Assembly: GCF_020882245.1 (NCBI RefSeq)
Contig: NC_083597.1
Span: 10,140,581 to 10,204,580 of the forward strand
Origin: Rhopalosiphum padi
Taxonomy: Eukaryota > Arthropoda > Insecta > Hemiptera > Aphididae
Length of the DNA: 64,000 bases
Direction: 5' to 3'
Shown: piece by piece, positions 37,697 through 48,555 of the stretch
Layout of the letters: every line of letters begins with the position of its first letter
Numbering within the stretch: the first letter of the stretch is position 1
Program-made: the position numbers and the translations under genes
The notes under the pieces: model-generated
The model's input: the letters and a program-made list of their open reading frames with translations, nothing else
Told to the model about the DNA's origin: nothing
Databases searched by the model: none

Positions 37697-39845
37697 CCTT
37701 TACTGAGAATCGTTATTTCATAAACAATAATAACTTATTGATGAATTCATATATTTTAACACATACATGATTATTGTGACCTACTCTATGACACCAGACG
37801 AAGTATACCTACCCACGCTCGAAGCCTACATACTACTCGTATAGTCGTATATACATGCATACAGCAGTCAGCAGAGCTAGTTCTTCAATTATAATTATTT
37901 AACAATATGTATTTGAAAATTAATTTTAAGCCCAAACAATGCACGCACACAACTTTTAATTTAGAAATGACAATACTACCAACTCCGTTTTATAATTACA
38001 TTATTTTTTAAACTAGTAGGTATAGGTATTGATTAAAAAAAATAGACACCTATATGCAAAAGTATATAATAATATGAATATTAATATAATACAATATAAT
38101 ATTTAAATTGTAAATAATTGGATTGATATTGCCATATTGGCATTTTACTACGCACTACGCAGTAAAGTTTTTAATCTATGCTTATGTGAAATTCTATTTA
38201 GAAATTATAGAAATATAGAATATGCTATAATACAGTTATATTAGAAAAATAGCACGTAAATGATAAAGTTGTAATGATATACCTAATGATGCATCATCAA
38301 TAAGCACGTGCATATAATCAAAAACAAAACTAATTTAACTGTACATTGATTGTTATCAATGATTGTTTGTGAAAAAATATTTTGTTTGGATTGTAATAAA
38401 TTGATTAAACAATTGAATCTAAATAATTTATTATTAAGCAGATGATGAATTCTAGAATTCATATTATATATAAGTGTATCACAAATGTCATCCTACTAAT
38501 TTAATTTTTGCTCATGAAATATAATTATTACTATAGGTACAACATGAATTATATGTATCTCGTATTATATATATCAAATTTTTACCAATCCATAAATAAT
38601 AATATAATAACATTTTAATAAAATAGGTAATAATACAATAACCTATTTAAATTGTTTTATTTTATTTTGTAGTTTAACAAATTAACGACGAAAACCATAT
38701 TTTTGATGTAGGTACATAATTATGAAACGATGAAAAACAATATTTTTAACCTACCATTAGCAATATAATATTTAATGTTGCTACTGACAGTCCTAAGTCT
38801 GTTTTAAATGGAAATGAAAATAATGTATTTATATTGGACGCAATTAGTGTAGTTGATGAATATTTTCAGGACGTAATTCAATTGCTGCGATATATTTATA
38901 ACAAGCCATCTTAATATCATATCATATTTTATTTCATTATCTGATTATTTCATTTATATTATCTATTATCTATTGTATATTTGTAGGTAGACAATTTTTT
39001 TCTTATAGCTGATCATAGATTTAAGACTAAAGTTAAGTACATATTATAAACATTATAAACTACAATTTGTAGGTCTATAATGCCGAATTAAGATAAGATT
39101 GGTCGACACTCGAAAAAGTAAAATTGCAGAATCATAATAATGAAAATCATTTAATAGAATATTTGAAAATACTATAGGATGTAAATATTTATTCCAAACT
39201 AAGTATTATATACTATATTTTATCTGAATTATTTTTATAATAAATGCTTAATTTTTAATAATAATTGTTGATTAAATATTTGCAGTTTTCAATTATCGAG
39301 AATTTAAATATCGACCTTTCAAATTTCCCGTTTTAATAGTAAAAAAAATGTGTGTGGTATTAAACGGTCTAAAATATACAGTAAATGGTTATGAACTTAT
39401 GAGTGGTAAGGTTTTGAACAACGCCCAATACTTGTAAATGGTTTTAATTTGTTTTTATTGTTTTAATTTGATAAAGTTTTAAATTTAAATTTTAAAAAAC
39501 AATTGAAAAATAATCAGTTAATCGATAAGATATTGTTATATGTATTTTTGTTTCATTCAAAATTATAATAGATGAATAATAATTTCTAAATTTGGCACTA
39601 AAATTATATACAGGTAAGAAGTAAGGACTATACTTACGTTTTATGGTACTTATAGTATAGTAGTATATAGTACCTATATAGTAGTATAGCTACATATTGA
39701 TATTTAGTCATTATAATAATTTATTCTACAAACATGTTTAGTAATGTAATATTAACACAAAATTACCTTATAATTAATACAATTATAACTATCTACTATA
39801 TTAAGGAGCTAGGGGCTGCTACAGTGCTACACAAACATTTGTTTT
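37697..39845. other. Intergenic spacer
   Basis: AT-rich, with no gene, transposon end or hairpin I could support. Confidence 0.6.
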
Positions 39846-40247
39846 CTCTGTCTATTTCCCACATAATGCATATTATAGGAACGATGATATTCCGTATTCT
39901 CACGATTATGACTCTCTGGTTCAGTTTAGGGCAAAGCCAAAGGCACCTAATATATATTTTATAAAGAAGAATACTTTTTGTGCATTAATCGGATAGATTT
40001 TTTAATATTTACATTTTTGAATAAGTTATTAATGGTTAAAAATAATCAAAATTATTTTAAATTAAAACATGCTTATATTTATAAAAAATGTAAATATTAA
40101 AAATCTATCCGATCAATGCACATTAATATTCTGATTTATAAAATACATAATAGGTGCCTTTGCCTTGAACTGAACCAAAGAGTCATAATCGTGAAAATAC
40201 AGAATTGAGAATACATTGTTTCTGTATCATGTGGGGATAGATAGAGT
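39846..40247. mobile_element. Long fold-back MITE-like element
   Basis: Arms of about 170 bp (39846-40021 and 40084-40247) are imperfect reverse complements around a loop of roughly 60 bp. Shared words include ACGATTATGACTCT, TGGTTCAGTT and CGGATAGATTTTT. The left arm carries a short insertion near 39938. A (TTG)n run follows directly. The open frame at 39734-39964 partly covers the left arm and is not a gene. Confidence 0.75.
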
Positions 40248-40267
40248 TGTTGTTGTTGTTGTTGTTG
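40247..40267. repeat. (TTG)n microsatellite
   Basis: Seven TTG units at the right edge of the fold-back element. Confidence 0.85.
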
Positions 40268-40784
40268 CGGTCCTTTAATATGTATTTCTGTTCTTTGTTA
40301 TAAATATTGTAAAAATTAATATTTTAATTGACAGTTGACACTTGACACTTTGACAGTCAGCCAGCTAGGTACAGTCAGCTATAAGTATACCACCATTGAC
40401 ACCATTGTAAGGTACTTAACCTAAGAGTAAGTATTTTTTAGTTCCTTTAGTATGATTACAATGATTAGTATGATTCTATCGAAGTGGACAAAAACAGCAT
40501 TACAGTTACTGTAAATTTGTTGTAGATAATCGGTAGTTAATTTTATATCCGGTAGATGGCGTTTAAACATATCGTCTCTAAAGAGATGAACCTTTTTGTT
40601 AAAAAGTTCAGTGTTTTTTTCAACAATAGTAATAGAAAACTTAAATTAGAATATATCATACATATTTTTAATACCAACAAGTAATTTATTCTTAAATCAC
40701 AGTTTTACTTACAGCAAATCTAATCTACTTAGGTAATCCATAATTTGAATATTCTCCCTATGCTGTATAACTTGTAAAGATTAC

Positions 40785-40995
40785 TTTAGTTGGTCGATTC
40801 CAGCACATCTACAACTCCGGTTCCCTTTCAATACGAAAAAATCTTTCGCCTTTTACTAAAGATTTCCGTGGAGGGGAGCACTCAAAGGAGTCTAGAAATA
40901 CAATTTTTGAAATTGCCTGATTTCGGTCGGGCTCGTAATGATCAAAGCGTTTAAAACACCAAATACTAAGGATTAATTCTCAGCGATTTGCCTCC
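40785..40995 (-). other. Unidentified GC-richer stretch with an open frame
   Basis: About 200 bp of noticeably more balanced composition between repeats. Read on the minus strand it keeps a frame of about 45 codons containing RFDHYEPDRNQAISKIVF and RKSLVKGERFFRIEREPEL before a stop. I recognise no family. It could be an exon remnant, a processed fragment or a structured RNA gene. It directly abuts the palindrome at 40998-41047. Confidence 0.3.
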
Positions 40996-40997
40996 AC

Positions 40998-41047
40998 AGC
41001 ACGGTCTTAGAAGATATATATAGATATATATCTTCTAAGACCGTGCT
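40998..41047. repeat. Perfect palindrome, 24-bp arms, 2-nt centre
   Basis: Arms 40998-41021 and 41024-41047 are exact reverse complements, starting AGCACGGTCTTAGAAG with an AT-alternating centre. It would extrude as a cruciform or fold as an RNA hairpin. It may be a MITE remnant or a local inverted duplication. Confidence 0.92.
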
Positions 41048-41609
41048 CCACAGTGACCACACTTGCTTAATTTTTCCGATGCAAATATGTACCAGTATCC
41101 TGTACATCCCGTTTATTATGAAGTTTCAACTTCTACGTAAAAAGTGCGGTTAACGAGTGTCGAGTAGTAAAAAGTTAATCCATAATAATATAACTTGGCC
41201 ATCTAGAATGTATTAATATTTTTGACGGAAGTTAAAAATCAGATTTCTTAGACGGGCTGTTAAATTATTATTTATTTATATTAAGTCTTAACTCTTAATA
41301 ATTCATGGTGAGTAATGAACTGATGAACGTGGCCCGTGGGTTACCGGCTAGAAAGTGTTGATCAATCTTCCAAAGTCAAACACGTAAAATATAAATATAT
41401 ATATATATATATTATCAGTGTCGACGTATATACAAATGTATACTTAATAGTCTTATGTATTGGTGAGACTGTTTTATTCACGTCTTATCTTATTCTGACG
41501 CTGACACGCGGTATCGCGTGATTTTCCGGTTCTTACCTCTTTTGAAAACTCAGTTTTCTTCAACAGTCAATACTCTTACATATACATTGCTTATGAGCTT
41601 ATAATATTT
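41048..41609. other. Intergenic spacer upstream of eIF3i
   Basis: No gene seen. An (AT)n run lies at about 41395-41412. Open frames here have no coding character. Confidence 0.55.
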
Positions 41610-41776
41610 AAACCGGGTTTACAGCTTCGTGTTGCGTGCCTTTTATCGTATTCTGATTGGTCGTTACAATCATGGTATCATTTACTAACCATGGTCTACC
41701 GGGAAATTTCCAGAGTTGGGACGAGCTCAACTTTTGGACACTACATGACAGACGACGTAGCTGTGAACCCGGCTTT
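41610..41776. mobile_element. MITE in the eIF3i promoter region
   Basis: The left end AACCGGGTTTACAGCTTCG and the reversed right end AAGCCGGGTTCACAGCTACG form imperfect terminal repeats of a roughly 165-bp element with no gene of its own. The right end lies only about 54 bp before the eIF3i start codon. The minus-strand open frame across it is a shadow. Confidence 0.65.
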
Positions 41777-41829
41777 ACAGTTAACATTTTTTTAAATAAT
41801 AGTATAGAAATTCTCCTCATTCGTTCACT
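41777..41829 (+). promoter_or_regulatory. eIF3i: eIF3i 5'UTR / proximal promoter
   Basis: The sequence between the MITE and the ATG. ATTCTCCTCATTCG just before the ATG is pyrimidine-rich, similar to the TCT-type initiators reported for translation genes in flies. That is an inference; the start site is not known. Confidence 0.35.
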
Positions 41830-41832
41830 ATG
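41830..41832 (+). CDS. eIF3i: eIF3i coding exon 1: the ATG alone
   Basis: ATG|GTGAGT: the donor follows the start codon directly, so this exon contributes only Met. Exon 2 then opens with AAA CCT TTA (KPL), matching the family N-terminus MKP. The rest of the exon is 5'UTR. Confidence 0.9.
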
Positions 41833-44422
41833 GTGAGTCATTGTTATTTGTTTAGCGCTCATTGCTATTATCTATTATTTACAATGTTTTAAAAAATATT
41901 TATTTTAAATATTTGTCTTGATGTTAATTTTATATTGTTATACAGAAACCTTTAATGTTACAAGGGCACGAGCGTGCCATTACTCAAATTAAATACAACA
42001 GAGAGGGTGATCTATTGTTCTCGTCTGCTAAGGACGTAACACCAAACGTATGGTATTCATTGAATGGGGAGCGTCTTGGTACATACATTGGCCATACTGG
42101 AGCTGTATGGTGTATTGATGTTGATTGGAAAACCACAAAGTTTTTGTCCGGAGCTGCTGACAACACCTTAAGACTTTGGGATGTTGCAACTGGTAATAAT
42201 AATGAAATTTTCATTTAATACCTTTAAAGTAATAATTTTTAAATGTTTATGCAGGTGTGGAGATTGGTAATATAAGTAGTAATTCAGCTGTGCGTACATG
42301 CTCATTCAGTTACTCAGCTGATCTTGCCAGCTACTCAACAGATCAGGCTATGAAACAAGAATGTGAAATTTTTATAGTTGATGCTCGAGATGACGAATCT
42401 TTTAGTAAGTTAGTTTGTTTATTATATTCGTTCAGCTATTATTTTTACCAATTAAACATTTAATATTTGAAATGTATAGGTAAATTATAACAATAAAATT
42501 AAAAGTTTTTATTTTTAATACCAAGTTGAGTATTTAAGGGTTCACTCTAACTAATTTGATAATTTATAAATTTATAAAAGGATTAGGTATAAATTACATG
42601 TAGTATTAATCTATTATGTAAGACATAAGTTAAGTTTGAATACAACTATACAAAGATGTATTATTTTAGATTTAGACGATTTATAATTTAAGACAAATTA
42701 CATATTAAAAATGAACATTAAGTGTTATACGAAAATCTACTCATTTTGAATATTTTTTGAGTTTATAATGAACATACTTATTTTAAATAAGTACAGGACT
42801 CATATTAAAAATTTATACTATTTAAGAAAAATTATCGTTTATATTTTCAGTTAATTTTTATTTTTATGTATTCAAAATCTCCCTATTTGTAGATAATTTA
42901 AATAATATATTTCTTATAAGTTGAAAACAATTAATTCTAAATGTAATTATTATACAGTATTTTATAAATACTGAATCTGTCTTTTTAAATATATTTATTA
43001 AATAAACATAATATATATTTAATATTCTAATGGTTAGTCATTTATGTTTATAGAAAGCAGTGCGCCAATTTTAAAAATGACTGTACCTGATTCCAAAGTG
43101 ACCTCTTTAATTTGGGGTACATTAGATCATACAATCCTTACTGGACATGAAGATGGTGCCATTACTCAATGGGATTTGAGAGTATGTATAGTTTTTAGAA
43201 AATACATTTTATTGTTTACTATATCCTATAGTTGTATATAAATAGAAAAGAGGAATGTATATTTATTCAATATATTCAACATATTTATTTTTCAAATCTA
43301 TCTACAGTGGAACCTCTATTAAATGAAATGAAGGTTCTATAAAAAAATTTTGTTGAAAAGAAATAACACTTTTTTTTTAAAAACTTATTTTTTGTGTATG
43401 AAATTTATCCCAATAAGTAATAATATAATATGTGTCTAATATTAATAAATAAACTAAAATAAAATAAATAGTTTTAAATTATATTAAGTACAAATTATGT
43501 AAATAATTTTTTTTAATCTTTGTTGTCAAAATACTTTCTGATGTCCTGTTACATTTTTGGTGTGCTTAAATCTACAACTGATTTTATTATTGATAACTCA
43601 TCTGTTACATATCAAAATCGATAACAATAATCTAGAAAATAAAATTTAAAGGGGTTCTGATTACGTACAATTGAGCATACTATCATTTATCTAATTGGTA
43701 TGTGTGTAATTTTCAAATAACAATAGTTTTTAAATTTGCTGTAGAAAATTAACACAAAATAGAGAGTTTTGTTAAATAAAGGTTCCATTGTATATTATAA
43801 TTTATTTAACTTCAAGTGACAAAATACAATTTGAGGTTTTTAAATTATTGAAATTTTCCTATGTATATAATATTTATGTGTGTTTTAGACTGGAAAAAGT
43901 ATAGAAACTGTTAAAGATCATCAAGGATCAATCAATGACATGCAAAAGAACCGACAAGGTACTATGTTTGTTACTGCATCAAAAGACAAAACCTCAAAGC
44001 TATTTGATGTAGATGATTTGTCGGTTCACAAAGTTTATGTCACTGAACGTCCTGTCAATAGTGCTTCCCTATCACCAATATACGATCACGTTAGTTAATA
44101 GTTTATATTTTATAAATTTTGTCAATATTTTAAATTTGAAATTTAACAATATTATTTTGTTTTTTTATTTAAGGTGGTATTAGGTGGTGGTCAAGATGCT
44201 ATGGATGTTACAACAACAGCAGCACAAGCAGGCAAATTTGATGCCAGATTTTTTCATGTCATTTTTGAAGAAGAATTCGCAAGAGTGAAAGGTCATTTTG
44301 GTCCAATAAATTCATTAGCTTTCCATCCAGATGGTGAAAGTTTCAGTACAGGCGGAGAAGATGGTTTCATTAGGGTACAATCATTTGATCCATCTTACAA
44401 AGAATTTAAATTCGATTATTGA
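41830..44422 (+). CDS. eIF3i: Eukaryotic translation initiation factor 3 subunit I (WD40 protein), complete
   Basis: Six coding exons: 41830-41832, 41946-42192, 42255-42404, 43054-43181, 43889-44089 and 44174-44422. They splice in frame to 325 codons plus TGA, the same length as human EIF3I. The product is a seven-blade WD40 propeller of the eIF3 complex, which loads mRNA and initiator tRNA on the 40S ribosome in the cytoplasm. Family signatures visible are MKPLMLQGHERAITQIKYNR, GERLGTYIGHTGAVWCID, NTLRLWDVATG, SNSAVRTCSFSY, MFVTASKDKTSKLFD, ERPVNSASLSP, LGGGQDAMDVTTT, and ARFFHVIFEEEFARVKGHFG followed by PINSLAFHPDGESFSTGGED. All six boundaries have consistent phase. The gene is transcribed away from tamalin and towards the forkhead gene. 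Confidence 0.97.
41946..42192 (+). CDS. eIF3i: eIF3i coding exon 2
   Basis: Acceptor TTATACAG|AAACCT, donor ACTG|GTAATA (phase 1). Encodes WD repeats 1-2 (KPLMLQGHERAI through LRLWDVAT). Confidence 0.96.
42255..42404 (+). CDS. eIF3i: eIF3i coding exon 3
   Basis: Acceptor TATGCAG|GTGTGG, donor TTTTA|GTAAGT (phase 1). Encodes GVEIGNISSNSAVRTCSFSY through IFIVDARDDESF. Preceded by a 62-bp intron. Confidence 0.95.
42405..43053 (+). other. eIF3i intron 3
   Basis: 649 bp, AT-rich, nothing further seen. Confidence 0.85.
43054..43181 (+). CDS. eIF3i: eIF3i coding exon 4
   Basis: Acceptor GTTTATAG|AAAGCA, donor TTGAGA|GTATGT (phase 0). Encodes KSSAPILKMTVPDSKVTSLI and GHEDGAITQWDLR. Confidence 0.95.
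43305..43790. mobile_element. pogo/Tigger-like MITE in eIF3i intron 4
   Basis: Begins CAGTGGAACCTCTATTA and ends, reversed, CAATGGAACCTTTATTTA, flanked on both sides by TA as expected for Tc1/mariner-superfamily insertion. 486 bp, no transposase. It makes up most of this intron. Confidence 0.78.
43889..44089 (+). CDS. eIF3i: eIF3i coding exon 5
   Basis: Acceptor TGTTTTAG|ACTGGA, donor GATCAC|GTTAGT. 67 codons in phase 0, from TGKSIETVKDHQGSIND to SPIYDH. Confidence 0.96.
44174..44422 (+). CDS. eIF3i: eIF3i coding exon 6 and stop
   Basis: Acceptor TTTAAG|GTGGTA. Opens VVLGGGQDAMDVTTT and ends FDPSYKEFKFDY-TGA, close to the human C-terminus in length and pattern. Confidence 0.97.
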   Translation: MVLGGGQDAMDVTTTAAQAGKFDARFFHVIFEEEFARVKGHFGPINSLAFHPDGESFSTGGEDGFIRVQSFDPSYKEFKFDY

Positions 44423-44457
44423 TTATTTAATTTAGTGCTAGTGTTAATAATTTAAAA

Positions 44458-44469
44458 AATAAAAATAAA
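44458..44469 (+). terminator. eIF3i: eIF3i polyadenylation signals
   Basis: Two adjacent AATAAA hexamers (44458-44463 and 44464-44469), 36-47 bases after the TGA. They imply a very short 3'UTR. Confidence 0.75.
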
Positions 44470-44520
44470 ATATTTAATACCAATTTTTTTTATAAATTTA
44501 TCTTACTATAACCTATATTC

Positions 44521-44678
44521 TATAGTCTGTCCAGCGAGAAACACGCCGATTTTGCATATTCCCTCGTGTCACCATGCTATCAAAACTGGTTTGCTTATGG
44601 CTGTGTATCATAATGGGAATGCACAGAAAAACTGATTTTGGTCGGTTTGCGGCGCATTCTTTTGCTGGACAGAGTATA
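44521..44678. mobile_element. MITE, copy 1, just downstream of eIF3i
   Basis: The left end TATAGTCTGTCCAGCGAG and the reversed right end TATACTCTGTCCAGCAAA form terminal inverted repeats that continue imperfectly through ACACGCCG/ATGCGCCG. TA at each edge suggests a mariner-type target. No coding sequence. Confidence 0.75.
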
Positions 44679-45130
44679 TGTTGTTAAATTTGGTAAACCC
44701 TAGGTCTATGTTTTGATAATTCCTTTAATTTATCAACTTATTGCATTTTATATTTTTATTATATCATACTTAATAATTTAAAATTTTAAAGTTAGTTTAT
44801 TGAAAATAATAGCGTTTTAAAAGTGAATAGGGTACATATATTATTTGTTTCCCTCTTTTAGTGCTCTATTTACAAGGTACCTGGGGCCTCAGGCACTCAT
44901 TAGAATATTGGATTTTACAGGGACATAGTTTTGACCAGGGGCTAGGCTCCATCCCCCAAATTGTGCATTTATGCCTATGATACTAAGACACCCATTAAGT
45001 TTTTTAAAACCTGGTGCCTATGCTCCCTCTAACAAGTTTGTAACATAGTAAATTTATGTTTAGCAGTTCATGTTCAACTTTGTTAATTTTAATATTATAT
45101 TGAGTTTACATATTATTAAACTAACAATAT

Positions 45131-45286
45131 TATAATGTATCCAGCAAGAAAACATGCTAATTTAGAGCATATCCATATGACACCTTACCATCGGACTGAT
45201 TTCACTACGTCAGGGTATCACATGAAATTTGTAGAAAAACTTATTTTTGTTGGGCCAATGTGAGCTCTTTTGTTGAACGGAGTATA
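45131..45286. mobile_element. MITE, copy 2, same family as 44521-44678
   Basis: TATAATGTATCCAGCAAG at left and TATACTCCGTTCAACAAAAG (reversed) at right, the same length and layout as copy 1 but more diverged. Confidence 0.65.
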
Positions 45287-47345
45287 GTTATAATAGCTAT
45301 GTTTTGGTGGTGGTATTTTTTTGTATTTTGTTTTGATGAGAATTTTCAAAACATATTTTATAGATTATCAATTGTTTAAGTTTTTAGTATCATAAAACCA
45401 TGAATAATGTTGACCTTCAAGTTTGATAATAATGGGTCAAGAAATATTAAAAAATAACATAACTGAATATAATTTTGCTATGTTATACATATTATGTAAG
45501 ATGGAGACATAAAATACAGATTTTGTGACTGACTGCTTTTAATATGAATCGCATAGGTTATAAAACATAAATTAAAATTAATTTTTCTCATGTATTGTAG
45601 AATATCTATGGCACTTTATTTATTTGATGATTTATAGAGAAAAATAATTTACTACTTTGACTGATATTTCCTATATTATTTGTTATCAGTTAATTTAAAA
45701 AAATTATGCTTGATACAAATAGAATGTCTTGAATAATATTTAAAGAATTTTTTTTAAATATTATGTATATAGTATATTTGTGTTTAATTATTATTTGTCA
45801 TTGATTAATACCATATTTGATAAGAATAAGGAAATAATTATCTGTATTTGAAAAATTGCATTAGTAGGTAATTGTGCACACATATTCTATATTTGTGTTC
45901 ATATTTATTTAAATGTATAAACAGTATTTAAAATTTAAGCAAAGTTTAAATGTGAACAAAGTTTACTGATATTTTTAATGAATTGGTACAAATTTAAACT
46001 GGACATTTGTTTTCTTGAATTTTCTGTTTATCAAATAGGCAAATGGCCTTTGAATCATGTCCAAAAACCAATTTTGAAAAGTTGACTCTGTATTATACCT
46101 AGGTTATGATCTGTTATTTTGCAACATTTTTTACTAGATAATATTCCATTAATAATTTATATAAATATAAGTATTGAACAATATATAATTTTGTTTTAGA
46201 GTTTTAGACATATTTACTTTTTCATCTCAAAGCTTGTAGTAGGTGAGTATTTTTTTTTTAAAATAAATACCTAATCATTACCTATTAAAATAAATGTATT
46301 AACTATAGATTTTGTAGTTCTGGGTGTCTATATGAGTAGGTACCTAGTATATCTTCTAGGATATATATGAAATAAATTAAGAATGAATAGAATGTTTGTC
46401 ATTATTATAATGATTCCTCACTTCTGTGTACCTATATATTTTATAGGTAAGTATTAATGAATTATGTATTATATAGATTATGGATAGTGCAAAAGGGTAT
46501 GTTGAACGTTTATTTTGTTATAATCAATTTTTTTTCATGAAAGCCAAGTAATGAGTAATTACAGAATTTTACCCACATACTATTTAAGATTTAAGCGTAT
46601 ATTGTATTTTATAGATTTCATACCACCGAATGTATACTACTATTACTATACACATAGACATATATGTCTATGACTATACAGTTCAGTGTTCCATACTAAT
46701 TTTGTAGAAAAATAAAGTCCAAAAATGGTACCTATGTTTTATAGTTTGCAGCAGTATTTATCTACATATTTTTCTAACAATAATAATATTAAGAGGATAC
46801 CACATCAGTATCTACAATATTTTACATGAATAGATTACATTCTACATGTTTTATACTTATGTAGTAGTAGTATAAACCTCTTCGTATTTGACTCATTTTG
46901 ATAACTGATTGTGATTATATAATTTTAAATTTAAATTAAAGTATTATAAATGTATAACGAGAATTAAATAATTACCTATCTATGTATTATCAGAAACGTT
47001 TTATATATTTATATTTTCAAAAAAATTATAAATAATTTAAAATACCTAAAAAAAAAAAAAAGAAATCAGACAAAACTGCAGATTTTTTTTATATTATTTA
47101 TTAATTTATTATACATTTATATACAATAAGTTAGTGCAATTAATGAAAGAATTAGAATATTATTAAATAGATATATTATACCTTAATTTCAATATGTAGG
47201 TAAAAGTAATAACAATGAATGAAATACGAAGAGAGGTTTTTTACTATATTCTATTTAAAACGAAAAAAAAAATTACCGCCCTTTTAATATGTTACAATAT
47301 AAAGCAATTATATTGATACCATATTGTCATATTGAGTACCAAATA

Positions 47346-47488
47346 CAGTCGAGTACTCGAGTCGCGATAACTCGAAATTATAGGGTGATAAAAATTCGCT
47401 TCGAGATATCTAACTCAAATTAATAATTTATATTTCTAGAGGAATAAAAAAAAAATTCGAGTTATTGCAATTCGACTAAGAAACAGTC
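47346..47488. mobile_element. Possible pogo-like MITE
   Basis: CAGTCGAGTACTCGAGTCG, GCGATAACTCGAA faces, near the other end, the reversed GACTGTTTCTTAGTCGAATTG and CAATAACTCGAA. Ends are imperfect and no target duplication is clear. Confidence 0.4.
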
Positions 47489-48223
47489 AATAAATATGTA
47501 GGTATAAGTCGCCAATTGCATCTTAGCTCTTCAAAAGTTACAATTAAAAAAAAAAAACAGTAGCCCTAAAATTATATGATACTGAAAAAATGTCACGATC
47601 TCACTCTCTATATCTTAGTATGTGAATTTATGATAATTTGTTCAATATAATATAGGTAGTTTTTAGACTGTTCTTTTTTTAAATCGTGACAGTTGCTGAA
47701 TGCCAAGACGAGCGGACGGTTTATACTATGTTATCTTAGAAATAAATTTATAAAATAATCATAAATAAATAATAAATATTGAACTAAATCAAATAGGTAG
47801 GTAGGTACTTTGTACTTGAATACATGTAGGGTTTGGAATTGCTAAACGCCACCCCTATTTTTACGCATAATATGATTGCAATTATATAAATTAAACAATA
47901 AATAAAATAGTTGAAAATTATGAATGAACATTATTTACCTAAATATTTTACACGAAGTTATTTTATAATAGCCATGTAGGTATTAGTAGGTATAGACAAT
48001 GCAATTCGATACAAACATTTCGTCGTATTGAAAAGTAAAGTGAAAAAAACCAACAGACGATTCATAGCACAGTAGTTATAATAATAATGATATAATAATA
48101 ATAATAATAATCATGTATAGGTAGGTAGTAGGTATGTACAAGTTTTATATTTTCGAAAATGAAATAATACTTTCGTTCGGGCGATACTGCGTTTCTATCG
48201 CGCCGCGAAAAAACATAAGTCGT

Positions 48224-48249
48224 ACACACACACACACACACACACACAC
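48224..48249. repeat. (CA)n microsatellite
   Basis: 13 CA units, about 300 bp past the forkhead stop codon, so probably (TG)n in its 3'UTR. Confidence 0.9.
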
Positions 48250-48555
48250 GCGCAGATACACACGGTCTGTCGAATATCTTTTTCGTGCGCTGTAAATAGG
48301 TATATTATATTACTCATTACTCGGTAACCGTGGCAGGTGAGTATTACCCATTATACGTGGGTATGCTTTACTGCACACGCACAAACGCGCGGGCACACGA
48401 GTCAACGTCGTTTGTGCGAGTACAGTACGCTTGTACGTTATACATTACTATATATACAATATTGTTACGCCGCAATTGATTCATATATATATCGACGCGT
48501 TAGAATAACATTAGATGACTGTGCGTGTGCGTGTGTGCGCGATGACTGCGACGTC

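Larger units (their letters stand above)
45287..48555. other. Spacer between the convergent eIF3i and forkhead genes, including forkhead 3'UTR
   Basis: AT-rich. Contains the possible pogo-like element at 47346-47488 and (CA)n at 48224-48249. The right end must hold the forkhead 3'UTR, but I could not choose a poly(A) site. No other gene seen. Confidence 0.55.

Noticed and set aside
39734..39964. 76-residue plus-strand open frame
   Set aside because: Partly the left arm of a fold-back element, and the composition is non-coding.
41608..41862. 84-residue minus-strand open frame beside eIF3i
   Set aside because: It lies mostly within the MITE and overlaps the eIF3i start. Frames like this arise in copies of such elements and no family is recognised.
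44870..45060. C/G-richer stretch with GGTACCTGGGGCCTCAGG and CCTGGTGCCTATG
   Set aside because: I looked for terminal inverted repeats and a reading frame and found neither; too weak to call.
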